Assembly: GCF_002811945.1 (NCBI RefSeq)
Contig: NZ_NPDX01000001.1
Span: 1,186,501-1,250,500, forward strand
Length of the DNA stretch: 64,000 nucleotides
Direction: 5' to 3'
From: Leptospira harrisiae
GTDB taxonomy: Bacteria > Spirochaetota > Leptospiria > Leptospirales > Leptospiraceae
The notes under the pieces are model-generated. The model was given only the letters and a program-made list of their open reading frames with translations, searched no databases and was not told where the DNA came from. The number at the start of each line of letters is the position of its first letter. Position 1 is the first letter of the stretch. Below are positions 50,921 through 60,486 of this stretch, piece by piece. The position numbers and the translations under genes are program-made.

Positions 50921-52903
50921 ATGAAAAAACTATTTTCTAAATTGCCGTTTTACATTCGGTTCCATTTACTCCTTGCGGGTCTTGGAATCGTATTTCTTAC
51001 CATCTACCGTGTCGCTTTTTTTACCATGTATTCTTACAGGATTCATGATAAGTCAACGTGGATTCTGTTGAAAGCCTTTTTAAAAGGGGCGCGGTTTGAC
51101 ATCTCCGTATTGTGTGTGTTACTCGGTGTGAGTTTGTTATATTCGAGTTTGCACTTTTTTAATCGTAATAAAATATATAGAACAGTTTGGCGAACCTTAC
51201 CTGTTATTTTTATCATTCTGCTTCTTTTTCTTCTCATCGCAGATTTGATTTATTATGAAAACGGAAACAAACATTTAGGATACGAGGCATTTGCTTATCT
51301 TGGGTTTGAGATGTTGCCGCTCGTTGGATCTGCTTTTTCCCAAAACCCTTTTCTGTTTTTACTGGGAATTGTTGTGATTGCCGCCATCGGATTTGGAATT
51401 TATAAAATCCAATCCAAGTTCCCTTATTCCCATGTAAACTTACATTATAAATGGGCTGGTCTCCAATTCCTCGTGGTACTGGCACTTCTAGTTTTAGGAA
51501 TCCGTGGGGGAATCCAAACAAGTCCCCTTCGTACCAGTGATGCCATCATCACCAAAGAAACCATCATTAATGATTTGGTTCTAAATCCGGGTTTTACGGT
51601 CATCACAGACTTAAAGATGACGAAAGTGGATGACCGCCATTTTATGAAGTTAACCGAGGCGAGTGCGATTGTTCAAAAGGAAGTGGCTTATCCCGGCGCA
51701 AACTTTGTCAGCCAAGAATACCCACTCCTTCGGAAAACAACGGTTCATTCAAACAAACCTTTGCCTCATATTGTTGTGGTGGTGCTTGAAGGATGGACGG
51801 GAAAGTTCATTGATATCATTGGGACTGGAAAAGTGGATGGGAAGGTAGTCACACCTTACTTCAACCAACTCATTCGCCAGGGAATGTTTTTTAAAAACTT
51901 TTTTGCCAGTGGGGGAAGGACCACAAACGGCCTTATGGCATTGATGGGTGGAATTCCTGATAGACCAGGTCTCACGGCAGTTCGTACACCGCAAATCCTC
52001 AATCGATTTTCTGGACTTGGGAATATTGCAAAAACCATTGGGTATGAAACTTTATTTGTAACAGGAACCGATCTTAGTTTTAATAACAAAGGAAGTATCA
52101 TGTACCATTGGGGGTTTGATACTCTGGTCGGCAAAACCGAGTTAGAAAAAAATCCCGAATACAAAACTGGGCCTTGGAGTTATTTGGATGAGGCATCACT
52201 CGATGCCATGCACAAACGCCTCCTGAATGTAAAACCAGAAAAACCGATCGTCTCTGTGATTCATACGGGAACCACACACTATCCTTACAAAGTTCCCGAT
52301 GAAAAGTATCGTTTGTTTGAATCCACTACGCAAGACAGCGAATACTTAAATGTTTTACATTATGCAGATTTTGCTTTGAACGAATTTATGGAAAAAGCAA
52401 AAAAAGCACCTTATTTTAAAGATACAATTTTCTTTTTTGTTTCTGACCACAGCCACCACCGGTTTCTCAACTACTATGAAGATAGAAACGTTCCTCTACT
52501 CATTTATGCTCCTGGAAAAATCAAACCTGAACTCAGGGAAGACATCACTTCCCAACTTGATTTGATACCTACTATCCTTGGGTTTATGGAAAGGGAAGTA
52601 TACTTTAGTGTGATGGGCCGTGATTTAAGGAAAGTAAAAGGAACATCAGCTTATTTTGCTTATGGAAATATCTTTGGATGGATAGCGGATGATTTTTTAT
52701 ATTACCAGTCAGTCTCTGGTGGGCAAGGGGAAACCAAGACCATCCAACCTCCGTTTGTCGATTTGGGACTTTGTTATAAAGACATCAACTTATGCAAAAA
52801 ACATGGGGATAAAACAAAGGCTTTCCTAAATTTAGGAGACGAACTCCTGAAGTCGAACAAATTGTTCCCTTCGGAGTCCGTATTAAAAGAGATAAAAAAC
52901 TAA
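50921..52903 (+). CDS. LTA-synthase-like sulfatase-fold membrane protein
   Basis: A 660-residue protein with five N-terminal membrane helices (about 10-220) and a large periplasmic sulfatase/alkaline-phosphatase-fold domain. Metal and nucleophile regions are visible: VVVVLEGWTG for the usual ExxR/ESF, SGGRTTNGLMALM for the nucleophile Thr, and FFVSDHSHH for the distal metal site. Members move phosphoglycerol or phosphoethanolamine groups; the donor and acceptor here are unknown. Its stop overlaps the end of the hydroxylase gene tail to tail. Confidence 0.82.
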   Translation: MKKLFSKLPFYIRFHLLLAGLGIVFLTIYRVAFFTMYSYRIHDKSTWILLKAFLKGARFDISVLCVLLGVSLLYSSLHFFNRNKIYRTVWRTLPVIFIILLLFLLIADLIYYENGNKHLGYEAFAYLGFEMLPLVGSAFSQNPFLFLLGIVVIAAIGFGIYKIQSKFPYSHVNLHYKWAGLQFLVVLALLVLGIRGGIQTSPLRTSDAIITKETIINDLVLNPGFTVITDLKMTKVDDRHFMKLTEASAIVQKEVAYPGANFVSQEYPLLRKTTVHSNKPLPHIVVVVLEGWTGKFIDIIGTGKVDGKVVTPYFNQLIRQGMFFKNFFASGGRTTNGLMALMGGIPDRPGLTAVRTPQILNRFSGLGNIAKTIGYETLFVTGTDLSFNNKGSIMYHWGFDTLVGKTELEKNPEYKTGPWSYLDEASLDAMHKRLLNVKPEKPIVSVIHTGTTHYPYKVPDEKYRLFESTTQDSEYLNVLHYADFALNEFMEKAKKAPYFKDTIFFFVSDHSHHRFLNYYEDRNVPLLIYAPGKIKPELREDITSQLDLIPTILGFMEREVYFSVMGRDLRKVKGTSAYFAYGNIFGWIADDFLYYQSVSGGQGETKTIQPPFVDLGLCYKDINLCKKHGDKTKAFLNLGDELLKSNKLFPSESVLKEIKN

Positions 52904-54219
52904 TACCAAGTATTAGAAATATTACTCAAATCAAAGAAGGTCTTTCGTTTGATGACAATCCATACAAGGGACACGAACGAGAGGCCAATGAGTGGGATCG
53001 CAAAAATTTCAATATTAGGAATATTGGAATAAACTAAAGCCGCAACAAAAGCTAAAATAAACAATACGTTTCTTACCACTTCCGTTCTTCTTGACCATCG
53101 TTTCATTTCCATCGTTCGATCAATCGAAAACAAACTAAAGATGATCACAGTAGATAAAATTCCAAGAGTCACCATATCTTTTTCCAAATTGATTTTGGCA
53201 ACTTTCCAAATCACAAGACCCACAGCCATAAGAACCGCTGCCTGAAGTGCTACATAAATCATCACACCCATGGGAGGTTTGGGATCATATTTTAAAATTT
53301 TTGTTGGCTCTGGTGCTTCGTCAGCGCTAGTGATGAGATAACTTGGTTTCCAACCAGGAGGTCCAAAAATAGTTTTAAGTATATCTCCAAAAGATTTACA
53401 TTCCAGAATTTGAAAAAACATATCCTTGAACACGTGTAAGTTGACAGTGATAGGGTTGAAGGAATTGACAGGTTTTGTCAAACCATAGATTGGTTCTTCT
53501 GTTTCCCATTCAAAAGATCCAAACATTCGGTCCCAAACGATAAAGATACCACCATGGTTACGGTCGATGTATTTTTTTTGAACTCCGTGGTGGACTCTAT
53601 GGTTTGAAGGAGTCACCATGAACTGTTCGAAAATTCCTAGTTTACCAATAAAACGAGTATGAACCACAAATTGATATACTTTTAGAATTCGGTGGCTCAG
53701 TAAAAACATAGCCCAAGGAATTCCAAGAAGTGCCATCGATAGAAAATAAATATATTCGAATATTCTTTGGAGTCCATTCCCCCTGAAAGCAACTGATAAA
53801 TTCATTTCTTGTGTGGAGTGGTGGGTGACATGTGTGGCCCAAAACAAATTGATTTCGTGGCAATGTCTATGGAACCAGTAATAAACAAAATCAGCAAAAA
53901 CAACGGCAAAAGTCCAAGCTCCTAGTGCATGCCAGTTCACAGAAAAACTAGGGGAGAATTGGAACGGACTTTCCAAAGGAAAAAAATGGTAACCCAAGGT
54001 GGAGAGTGAAAAATTTGTCTCTATTTTATCATATACATATAGGGCACCGAGGAGGATGACCACTCCAATCAATGCAAAGATCACACCCGTACTTACATCG
54101 GCTATGAGAACATTTAACCGGTAGTATTGTTTGCCTTTGATGTAGGAAACGAAGATTTCGATTCCTATCAATGCGACCATGACGATAAAGGCATATTCCA
54201 TAAAGGCGTCGCTATTCAT
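52900..54219 (-). CDS. Fatty acid hydroxylase / sterol desaturase family protein
   Basis: A 439-residue polytopic membrane di-iron enzyme. The His clusters are complete: WFHRHCHE, HVTHHSTQ and NHRVHHG. This arrangement, with a long C-terminal membrane extension (residues 310-430), resembles alkylglycerol monooxygenase (TMEM195-like) proteins, so ether-lipid or acyl-chain hydroxylation is plausible. The exact substrate is unknown. Confidence 0.82.
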   Translation of the reverse strand: MNSDAFMEYAFIVMVALIGIEIFVSYIKGKQYYRLNVLIADVSTGVIFALIGVVILLGALYVYDKIETNFSLSTLGYHFFPLESPFQFSPSFSVNWHALGAWTFAVVFADFVYYWFHRHCHEINLFWATHVTHHSTQEMNLSVAFRGNGLQRIFEYIYFLSMALLGIPWAMFLLSHRILKVYQFVVHTRFIGKLGIFEQFMVTPSNHRVHHGVQKKYIDRNHGGIFIVWDRMFGSFEWETEEPIYGLTKPVNSFNPITVNLHVFKDMFFQILECKSFGDILKTIFGPPGWKPSYLITSADEAPEPTKILKYDPKPPMGVMIYVALQAAVLMAVGLVIWKVAKINLEKDMVTLGILSTVIIFSLFSIDRTMEMKRWSRRTEVVRNVLFILAFVAALVYSNIPNIEIFAIPLIGLSFVSLVWIVIKRKTFFDLSNISNTWY

Positions 54220-54433
54220 TCGTAAATTTCCCTCACTTGATACTAGGCTTTTGAATCACTGTGTGTAAGTCAATGTCCATTTGACCGAACCATTTTTCGA
54301 ACAGGTTTCTTTTAAATTTCAAATTCGACTTGTTTCAGGAAAGAAACTAATGTAAGTCTAAAAGAATTGCCGGAAATCCTTGTCCCGTCGGGGGGCAACG
54401 AAAAGATTGGCTAAAGGTGGGAAATCCAAACAA

Positions 54434-55492
54434 ATGAAAGAGGAAATACCGGTTCTCAAAGGGAAAACCAAAAAAGAACTAGAAGAAATCTGTGTTTCTT
54501 TGGGTTTGGAAAAATACCGAGCCGCACAAATTTATACAGGCATCTATAAGAGCCGTTACACGCACTTGGATCAATTTACCACCTTATCCAAAGATGTCCG
54601 TGAAAAATTAAAACAACATACTTCCTTTCCAGAAATTGAGCTGGGCCGGGACTTAGCTTCCAAAGAAGACGGGACACGTAAGTTTACTTTTTTTGTAGGT
54701 GAAAACAAGGAGATCGAAGCGGTTTGGATTCCTTCCGGTGACGGAGGACGTAAAACCATTTGTATCTCTTCCCAAATTGGTTGTACTCTCAATTGTAAAT
54801 TTTGTGCCACGGGACTTCTTGAATACAAAGGCAACCTCCAAACTTGGCAAATTTTGGATCAAGTTTTGCAAGTAGAACGTCTTGTCGGCGACCGTGCCAC
54901 CAATATCGTTTTTATGGGAATGGGTGAACCCATGCACAATTATTTTTCCGTAATGAAGGCAGCGCATATCCTTAGAGACCAAGAAGGATTTGGCCTGGGA
55001 GCTCTTCGAATTACGATTTCCACAGCCGGTGTCACCACAGGGATCAACCGGTTTATCGAAAACAAAGAACCTTTCAATTTTGCCATTTCACTCAATCATC
55101 CAAATCCTAATTCACGTTCCTCGATTATGGATGTAAACGACAAACACCCGTTAGAGAAATTGATTGAATCTGCGAAACGATTTACAAAAGAACTAGACCG
55201 GGCCATTACTTTTGAATACGTAATGATCCCAGAAGTCAATATGGGTCGTGACAACGCAGAACGACTCGCAAAAATCTCTCGTTCGGTAAATAAATGCAAA
55301 ATCAATGTGATTCCTCTCAATACAGATTTTACCGGTTGGCGTAGACCCACCGATGAGGAAGTAAAAGATTTTGTAATGCATCTCAAAGCTAAAACAACAG
55401 CTCCCATTCTCAACCGTAGAAGTCCTGGACGGGATATCAACGGTGCTTGTGGAATGTTAGCATTAAAAGGAATTCGAAGTGAAACACGGTAA
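54434..55492 (+). CDS. rlmN: 23S rRNA (adenine-2503-C2)-methyltransferase RlmN
   Basis: Radical-SAM enzyme methylating A2503 of 23S rRNA and A37 of some tRNAs. The 4Fe-4S motif [21 protein letters not shown], and the C-terminal catalytic Cys in DINGACGML are intact. The start was taken at ATG 54434, giving 352 residues; a TTG at 54380 would add 18 basic residues lacking family support. A missing RlmN or change in A2503 affects binding of several drugs, but there is no sign that this is Cfr. It overlaps the next gene by 14 bp. Confidence 0.93.
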   Translation: MKEEIPVLKGKTKKELEEICVSLGLEKYRAAQIYTGIYKSRYTHLDQFTTLSKDVREKLKQHTSFPEIELGRDLASKEDGTRKFTFFVGENKEIEAVWIPSGDGGRKTICISSQIGCTLNCKFCATGLLEYKGNLQTWQILDQVLQVERLVGDRATNIVFMGMGEPMHNYFSVMKAAHILRDQEGFGLGALRITISTAGVTTGINRFIENKEPFNFAISLNHPNPNSRSSIMDVNDKHPLEKLIESAKRFTKELDRAITFEYVMIPEVNMGRDNAERLAKISRSVNKCKINVIPLNTDFTGWRRPTDEEVKDFVMHLKAKTTAPILNRRSPGRDINGACGMLALKGIRSETR

Positions 55493-55763
55493 TTGGATCT
55501 TAACTCTGGCGTTAGCTCTATTTTTAGTTAACTGCCAAGATATAGTGGAAAAAAAATGCCAAGCAGCATGTGAGGTTTTTATTTCTTGTACAGAAGAAGA
55601 ACTAAAACTCACGTTAGCACCAGATGTCAAACGAACTGGTCGGATCCAATGTATGGACGGATGTACCACACATAATAGCGATATTTTGCAATGTTATGAC
55701 CAAGAACCCAATTCCTGCAAAGGATTTGGACAATGCCTGATCCAAATTGGTACTTTAGAATGA
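55479..55763 (+). CDS. Small Cys-rich putative lipoprotein
   Basis: A 94-residue exported protein from a GTG start overlapping rlmN. The lipobox ends LFLVNC (Cys19). Eight more cysteines follow at 27, 31, 37, 58, 62, 72, 80 and 86, including two C-x3-C pairs, so it probably folds as a disulfide-linked periplasmic or surface domain. No family is recognised. The stop overlaps the GT39 start by ATGA. Overlaps on both sides argue for one transcript with rlmN and the transferase. Confidence 0.72.
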   Translation: MKHGNWILTLALALFLVNCQDIVEKKCQAACEVFISCTEEELKLTLAPDVKRTGRIQCMDGCTTHNSDILQCYDQEPNSCKGFGQCLIQIGTLE

Positions 55764-57466
55764 AAGAAACACTTAACGCCTCTGAAAGAATTTTTTATCG
55801 AATTTTGTTACTTCTCGCAACGCTTCCTGTTTTGTTCACACTTCCTTTGGATGTGATTGATATTGATAGTTCTCAGTATGCAAGTATCAGCCGTGAGCTT
55901 GTGTTATCTGGTGATTTTTTTACCTTATTTGATAATGGAAGAAGATATTTAGATAAACCCATCTTAACCTTTTGGACGATTGCCAGTTCTTTTTCTCTTT
56001 TTGGTATCAGTAATATTGCCTTTCGAATACCCGCTATTTTACTTAGTTTACTTTCCGTTTATTCCATTTATCGTATCACCATTTTAACCGGTGGAAAAGA
56101 AAGACAAGGTTACTTGGCCTCTTTTGCTTATCTTTTAGCACCTGGTTTTTATGCTATGGTTGTGGACCCAAAAATTGACGTCTATCTTACCGCCTACTTG
56201 GTGTTTACTTATCACTTTTACTATTTGGGAAGAAAAAAGAATCCTAACTACTTTTACTTGATGTATCTTATGATGTCTATGGGATTTATCACCAAAGGGC
56301 CAATCTCTGTGGTCATTCCTGCATTGTCTATTGGTGGAGACATTTTATTTCGAAGGGATTGGAAGTTACTTCTTTCCATGCGAGTGCCAACGGGACTTCT
56401 CGTTCTTGCCTCCCTTCCTGCCTTCTGGTGTGTTCTTTTATACAAAAGTTTTAATTCCTATGGACCATCCTTCTTTTTATGGATCCAGTCCTTTGGCCGC
56501 TTCTACAAAGAAATGTATGATGTGAAGTTTGATCCTTTTTACTTTTATAAATCTTTTTCATGGGCCTTCTTTAGTGGAGTAGTGCCTATGATCATCTATA
56601 TTGCCTTTCGAACATACAATTATATCAAGTCACTAGGTTGGAAGGAAATCTTACGTAAAATCCGTTCGAATGAATTCAAAGACATAGACTTTGTGATTCC
56701 GTTTTGGGTATTTCTCTTTTTGTTTTTGATTTCTTTTTCCAGGTTTCCACTCCCACAATACACTTATTGGGTGCTTCCGGGTGCCGCTCTTTATTTTGGA
56801 AAGATTGCAGAAGAAAGTTTATTTCGTTCGAGTGTGGAACGTCTTCGTCCTTCTTTTCTCATCGCAGGCCTCGTGTATCTGGTGGGATACTTTCTCATTC
56901 CTGTGTTCGTAGCAGAAGTAGGCATTGTTTATTATGTATTTGGAGGGATTGGGATTTTACTCATTATGTTGCTTGCCCAACTCATTCCTTTGGAAGTGCT
57001 TGTCACACTCGTCGGTGCGACTTTATTTTTTAGTTCCATTAGTTTGCAGTTTTATCCGTTACTCACAAGTTACCAACCTGCAAAAGAATTTGGTGCCAAA
57101 ATCAAAGAACTGGAACCAAACGAACCGGTTGTGTATACCTTTTGGTTGTCCAATTCCAAAAGGTCCTACGGATTCTATGCCGAAAGGAACTTTCGCAATG
57201 TGTATGATAAAGACAAATTAAACAGGCTTTGGTCAGAAAAACCGGAAAGGCTACTCATCCTACCTTCGGAAAAACTAAGCCAATTAAAAGAGTTTGCGGG
57301 TCCGGAATATACCATCGAACCCGTTCTTGAGAGGGATTCATTCAAAGTAGCCACACCCACAGTCGGTTTTTTGAAAAAAGAGACAAGAAACCTCGTCACA
57401 AAGAAAATTTCTTTGGTTTGGCTAAAAAAAATTCAGGGGAAATCTTCTAAAAATTCGAAAGTATAA
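55760..57466 (+). CDS. GT39/ArnT-like membrane glycosyltransferase
   Basis: A 568-residue protein with about 11-12 membrane helices. It has the dolichyl-/undecaprenyl-phosphate-sugar transferase pattern: the acidic first-loop motif DIDSSQYASISRE (usually DExxY), then RRYLDKPILTFW (KPP/KPIL motif). It would transfer a sugar from an undecaprenyl-phosphate donor to protein or lipid A on the periplasmic side. The acceptor is unknown. The C-terminal part (about 440-568) is soluble. The start overlaps the upstream stop by 4 bp. Confidence 0.82.
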   Translation: MKETLNASERIFYRILLLLATLPVLFTLPLDVIDIDSSQYASISRELVLSGDFFTLFDNGRRYLDKPILTFWTIASSFSLFGISNIAFRIPAILLSLLSVYSIYRITILTGGKERQGYLASFAYLLAPGFYAMVVDPKIDVYLTAYLVFTYHFYYLGRKKNPNYFYLMYLMMSMGFITKGPISVVIPALSIGGDILFRRDWKLLLSMRVPTGLLVLASLPAFWCVLLYKSFNSYGPSFFLWIQSFGRFYKEMYDVKFDPFYFYKSFSWAFFSGVVPMIIYIAFRTYNYIKSLGWKEILRKIRSNEFKDIDFVIPFWVFLFLFLISFSRFPLPQYTYWVLPGAALYFGKIAEESLFRSSVERLRPSFLIAGLVYLVGYFLIPVFVAEVGIVYYVFGGIGILLIMLLAQLIPLEVLVTLVGATLFFSSISLQFYPLLTSYQPAKEFGAKIKELEPNEPVVYTFWLSNSKRSYGFYAERNFRNVYDKDKLNRLWSEKPERLLILPSEKLSQLKEFAGPEYTIEPVLERDSFKVATPTVGFLKKETRNLVTKKISLVWLKKIQGKSSKNSKV

Positions 57467-57497
57467 CTAGGCTAAATTGTGTAAGTCTGGTTTTTAG

Positions 57498-57532
57498 GGC
57501 CCTTCGATGTCAGAATCAGGGCCTTTTTTTTT
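57498..57532 (+). terminator. Intrinsic terminator after the GT39 gene
   Basis: GGCCCT pairs with AGGGCC (6 bp, 14-nt loop), followed by a run of nine T. It ends the rlmN to GT39 unit; the remaining gap to the chemoreceptor holds no other gene that I can see. Confidence 0.85.
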
Positions 57533-57622
57533 GTCCTTACGCAAAGAGCCAAATTCCCTTTGTAATCATTCCAACTGAACATTGTTTTCAGACGGTCCAA
57601 AAAGTAGCTTGCCAGTTTGGAA

Positions 57623-57638
57623 ATTTATTTCAATAAAT
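57623..57638 (+). promoter_or_regulatory. Palindrome upstream of the chemoreceptor gene
   Basis: ATTTATT-TC-AATAAAT is a perfect 7-2-7 inverted repeat 51 bp before the chemoreceptor ATG. It could be an operator; it is AT-only and could also be chance. No TAAA/GCCGATAA sigma-28 promoter is seen in the 222-bp gap. Confidence 0.3.
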
Positions 57639-57688
57639 CTCCGTTTCCATCTTAAAAATTTCACCATCACACGTCACATACAGGGTAT

Positions 57689-59689
57689 ATGAAAAGTTTA
57701 AAATACATTCTCGGCCTTTATACATTTCTTTCCATTTTAGTTTTATCTACAGTTGTATCTGCCCTCATTTTATATTTGAATTGGGGCCTCCTTGTAAAAG
57801 TTTACCGAGGGGAAATGGAAAACGCTGGCAAAAGTGCCGGTGCCGAACTTTCCAATTATTATAAATCACAACTTAGAATCGCAGGCCTTCTTTCTAAACA
57901 GAGAGAAATTAAAGAATCCTTTCAAACCGGAAAATCCAAATTTGCAACCGATCTTCTTGTTGGCATTATGCAAGAGGCTAATGGAGAATACGAAAATATC
58001 TTTTTATCGGAACCCATCCAAAACGCAAAAATTTTTGCCGCAGGAATTCCTCGGTCCATTGGATACCAACTGGAAGAATCCAAAACGGGAGACCATGTAG
58101 TAGTTGCTTTAAAAAAACAGTTTTTGATTGGTTCTGTGCAAGAATCACCTATCACTGGTTTGCCTGTGAGCCTTGTGTCTTTTCCCATAGAAGATAATGG
58201 AAAACTGATTGGAATTCTTTGGATCGCCCTAAACTTAGAACAAGTTTCAAAACGTATGGGAGAAGGGATCCATGTAGGTGCCAATGGATACATCACAGCC
58301 ATCACAACGAAAGGAGTTGTGTTCGCTGGCCCAGATAAATCCAAAATTTTAAAGTTAGACCTAAGCAAAATTCCTGAAGGCCGTCCCATTTTAGAGGCGA
58401 AAGACGGAGCCTATTTCGAATACACAGAAAATGGAAAGGATTTTGCTTTTCTCATCAAACGATTGGAAGAATGGAATACCATCATCGGAGTCGTCCTTCC
58501 TAAATCCGATATGAATTCAGGATTCATCCAAGTGGCATTGTTTGCGGTTGTCGTTGTATTTTTAATTACTGCACTTGTAGTTTTAGGAGTGTTTCGGTTT
58601 CTGAAAAAACGCCTTTTGCCTTTAGAAAACTCGGTGTTGATTTTAGATAAAATGGCGAAGGGAGATTTGACTGAATCATTCACTCTCACCAATCACGATG
58701 AGATTGGAAGAATGAATCTGGCTTTGGATGGATTTGTGAAAAGCATTCGGGACTCTCTCGGAGAAATTCAATCTGTGGCTGAAGAGATCGCTTCTTCTGC
58801 CGAAGGATTACGTGATTCGTCCTCTAGTTTTTCTGATATGGCCCAAGGTACAGCAGCCTCTGCTGAAGAAATTTCAGCCACTACGGAAGAAGTGGCGGCG
58901 AGTATGGAAACAACTGCAGTTTCCACATCGAAACAACATAACAATATCATTGAATTCAATGAAAAGATTTTAGAGCTCTCCAAAGGTGCCATCCAAATCG
59001 AAAAAGATACAAAAGCAGCCCTTGCCAATACGGAAAACATAACGAAACAAGCAAAACTAGGTGGTGAATCCTTAAACCAAATGAAGGAAGTCATTGGAGT
59101 CATTTTGGAATCTTCAACTGAAATGAAAGAAGTGATAGGGATTATTGATGAGATTTCTGATCAAACTAGTTTGCTTGCGTTGAATGCCGCCATTGAAGCA
59201 GCAAGAGCTGGAGAAGCCGGGCGTGGGTTTGCCATTGTTGCTGAAGAGATTTCTAAACTTTCTGACAAGACTGCTCATTCCATCCAATCCATCGAGGATA
59301 TGATTGGAAAAAATAGCAAGGAATTGGAAGAGGGGGCCAAGGGAATCCGCTCTTCGGTAGAACTACTCAATCTGATCATTCGAGACATTGCTGAAGTAGA
59401 AAGTGTGATGAAGCGACTTTCGGAAGCTACAAAATCCCAGCTGAACTATAACCAGGAAGTGGATGCAAGGTCCACCGAAGTGGGTCTTGAGTCTGAGTCC
59501 ATTCGCGGGGCCATTGAGGAACAAAAACGGGCCATCGAACAAATTTCACAATCTGTGCTTGGAATCAATAATGAAACCATGCACATTGCGACAGGTTCCG
59601 ACCAGGTGGCTTCATCTTCACAAAAACTCTCCCATGCGGCTGAAACCCTTCGGTCCATTACCAAGCGGTTTACCATCGCAAAAAACTAA
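57689..59689 (+). CDS. Methyl-accepting chemotaxis protein
   Basis: A 666-residue chemoreceptor. A first membrane helix (8-30), a periplasmic sensory domain (about 31-275, Cache-like by size), a second helix (about 278-302) and a HAMP region (303-355) are followed by the cytoplasmic signalling domain. The hairpin tip is clear: [20 protein letters not shown] followed by [16 protein letters not shown]. The ligand is unknown. It is transcribed alone, between a terminator and the act operon. Confidence 0.93.
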   Translation: MKSLKYILGLYTFLSILVLSTVVSALILYLNWGLLVKVYRGEMENAGKSAGAELSNYYKSQLRIAGLLSKQREIKESFQTGKSKFATDLLVGIMQEANGEYENIFLSEPIQNAKIFAAGIPRSIGYQLEESKTGDHVVVALKKQFLIGSVQESPITGLPVSLVSFPIEDNGKLIGILWIALNLEQVSKRMGEGIHVGANGYITAITTKGVVFAGPDKSKILKLDLSKIPEGRPILEAKDGAYFEYTENGKDFAFLIKRLEEWNTIIGVVLPKSDMNSGFIQVALFAVVVVFLITALVVLGVFRFLKKRLLPLENSVLILDKMAKGDLTESFTLTNHDEIGRMNLALDGFVKSIRDSLGEIQSVAEEIASSAEGLRDSSSSFSDMAQGTAASAEEISATTEEVAASMETTAVSTSKQHNNIIEFNEKILELSKGAIQIEKDTKAALANTENITKQAKLGGESLNQMKEVIGVILESSTEMKEVIGIIDEISDQTSLLALNAAIEAARAGEAGRGFAIVAEEISKLSDKTAHSIQSIEDMIGKNSKELEEGAKGIRSSVELLNLIIRDIAEVESVMKRLSEATKSQLNYNQEVDARSTEVGLESESIRGAIEEQKRAIEQISQSVLGINNETMHIATGSDQVASSSQKLSHAAETLRSITKRFTIAKN

Positions 59690-59776
59690 GGAACAAGGTA
59701 CTAGACTCACCTCTAGCCAGTCTAAGGCCAACCAAGTAGGTTCCTTTCGGGATTTACCAAGTAGTAACAGATGTTT

Positions 59777-59784
59777 GCCGATAA
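59777..59784 (+). promoter_or_regulatory. GCCGATAA, sigma-28-type -10 sequence
   Basis: An exact match to the FliA -10 consensus in the 263-bp gap between the chemoreceptor and actA. The -35 side is weak (CCAAGTAG at 12 bp spacing, sharing only AAGT with TAAAGTTT). It could be chance. No other clear element is seen in this gap. Confidence 0.25.
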
Positions 59785-59952
59785 ATTACCAATTAATTGA
59801 GACTCGGTTTCAATAAAGAAAGTTCACCAAAAATTTTGCATTATGTCTCTTTTTATGTTTTTTCGCATCCGAAACCCTTACATACTTGCTTTTTTTCTGA
59901 TTTTACCTTTCCTTGTCAGAAGACAGTGTAAACGGATTCAGGAAATCTGCGA

Positions 59953-60465
59953 ATGAATATAAAAATACTCAAGATCTCTGTGCCTATCGTTGCAGTTGCA
60001 GCGCTTGCATATTTGATTTTTTCACCTAGCCGTTATGTGGGCTATTCACCCGACCAGCCCATCCCCTTCAACCATAAGATACATGCCGGCGATAACAAAA
60101 TCGACTGTAAGTATTGCCATACTGGTGTTGAAAATTCGGCCCATGCCACAGTTCCTCCAAGTTCCACTTGTATGAATTGTCATGGAGCAGGTAACGTAGC
60201 GGGCAACCAAGAACATGTTAAATGGCTTAAAGAACAATACGATAGCAATACGCCAGTATCCTGGGTAAAGGTTCATGACCAACCAGACTTCGTATACTTC
60301 AACCATTCACGACACGTACAACGCGGTGTCGATTGTTCCACATGCCACGGTAACATGGCAGAGATGGTAAAGGTTAGACAGTCCAAGTCCCTCAATATGG
60401 GATTTTGTGTCGATTGCCATAGAGAGAACAATGCCCCTAATGATTGTTCTACGTGCCACAGATAA
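59953..60465 (+). CDS. actA: Alternative Complex III pentahaem cytochrome c (ActA)
   Basis: A 170-residue protein with an N-terminal membrane anchor (about 5-25) and five CXXCH haem motifs (CKYCH, CMNCH, CSTCH, CVDCH, CSTCH). A pentahaem, anchored cytochrome directly followed by a large Fe-S/molybdopterin-like subunit and an NrfD-like subunit is the signature order of Alternative Complex III, which oxidises menaquinol and reduces cytochrome c in place of the bc1 complex. The gene lies 21 bp before actB. Confidence 0.88.
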   Translation: MNIKILKISVPIVAVAALAYLIFSPSRYVGYSPDQPIPFNHKIHAGDNKIDCKYCHTGVENSAHATVPPSSTCMNCHGAGNVAGNQEHVKWLKEQYDSNTPVSWVKVHDQPDFVYFNHSRHVQRGVDCSTCHGNMAEMVKVRQSKSLNMGFCVDCHRENNAPNDCSTCHR

Positions 60466-60486
60466 TCGGGAGACAAGTAATAATTT

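Noticed and set aside
54380..54433. Extended N-terminus of RlmN from a TTG start
   Set aside because: The 18 added residues are basic and not family-like, and the ATG at 54434 gives the usual length.
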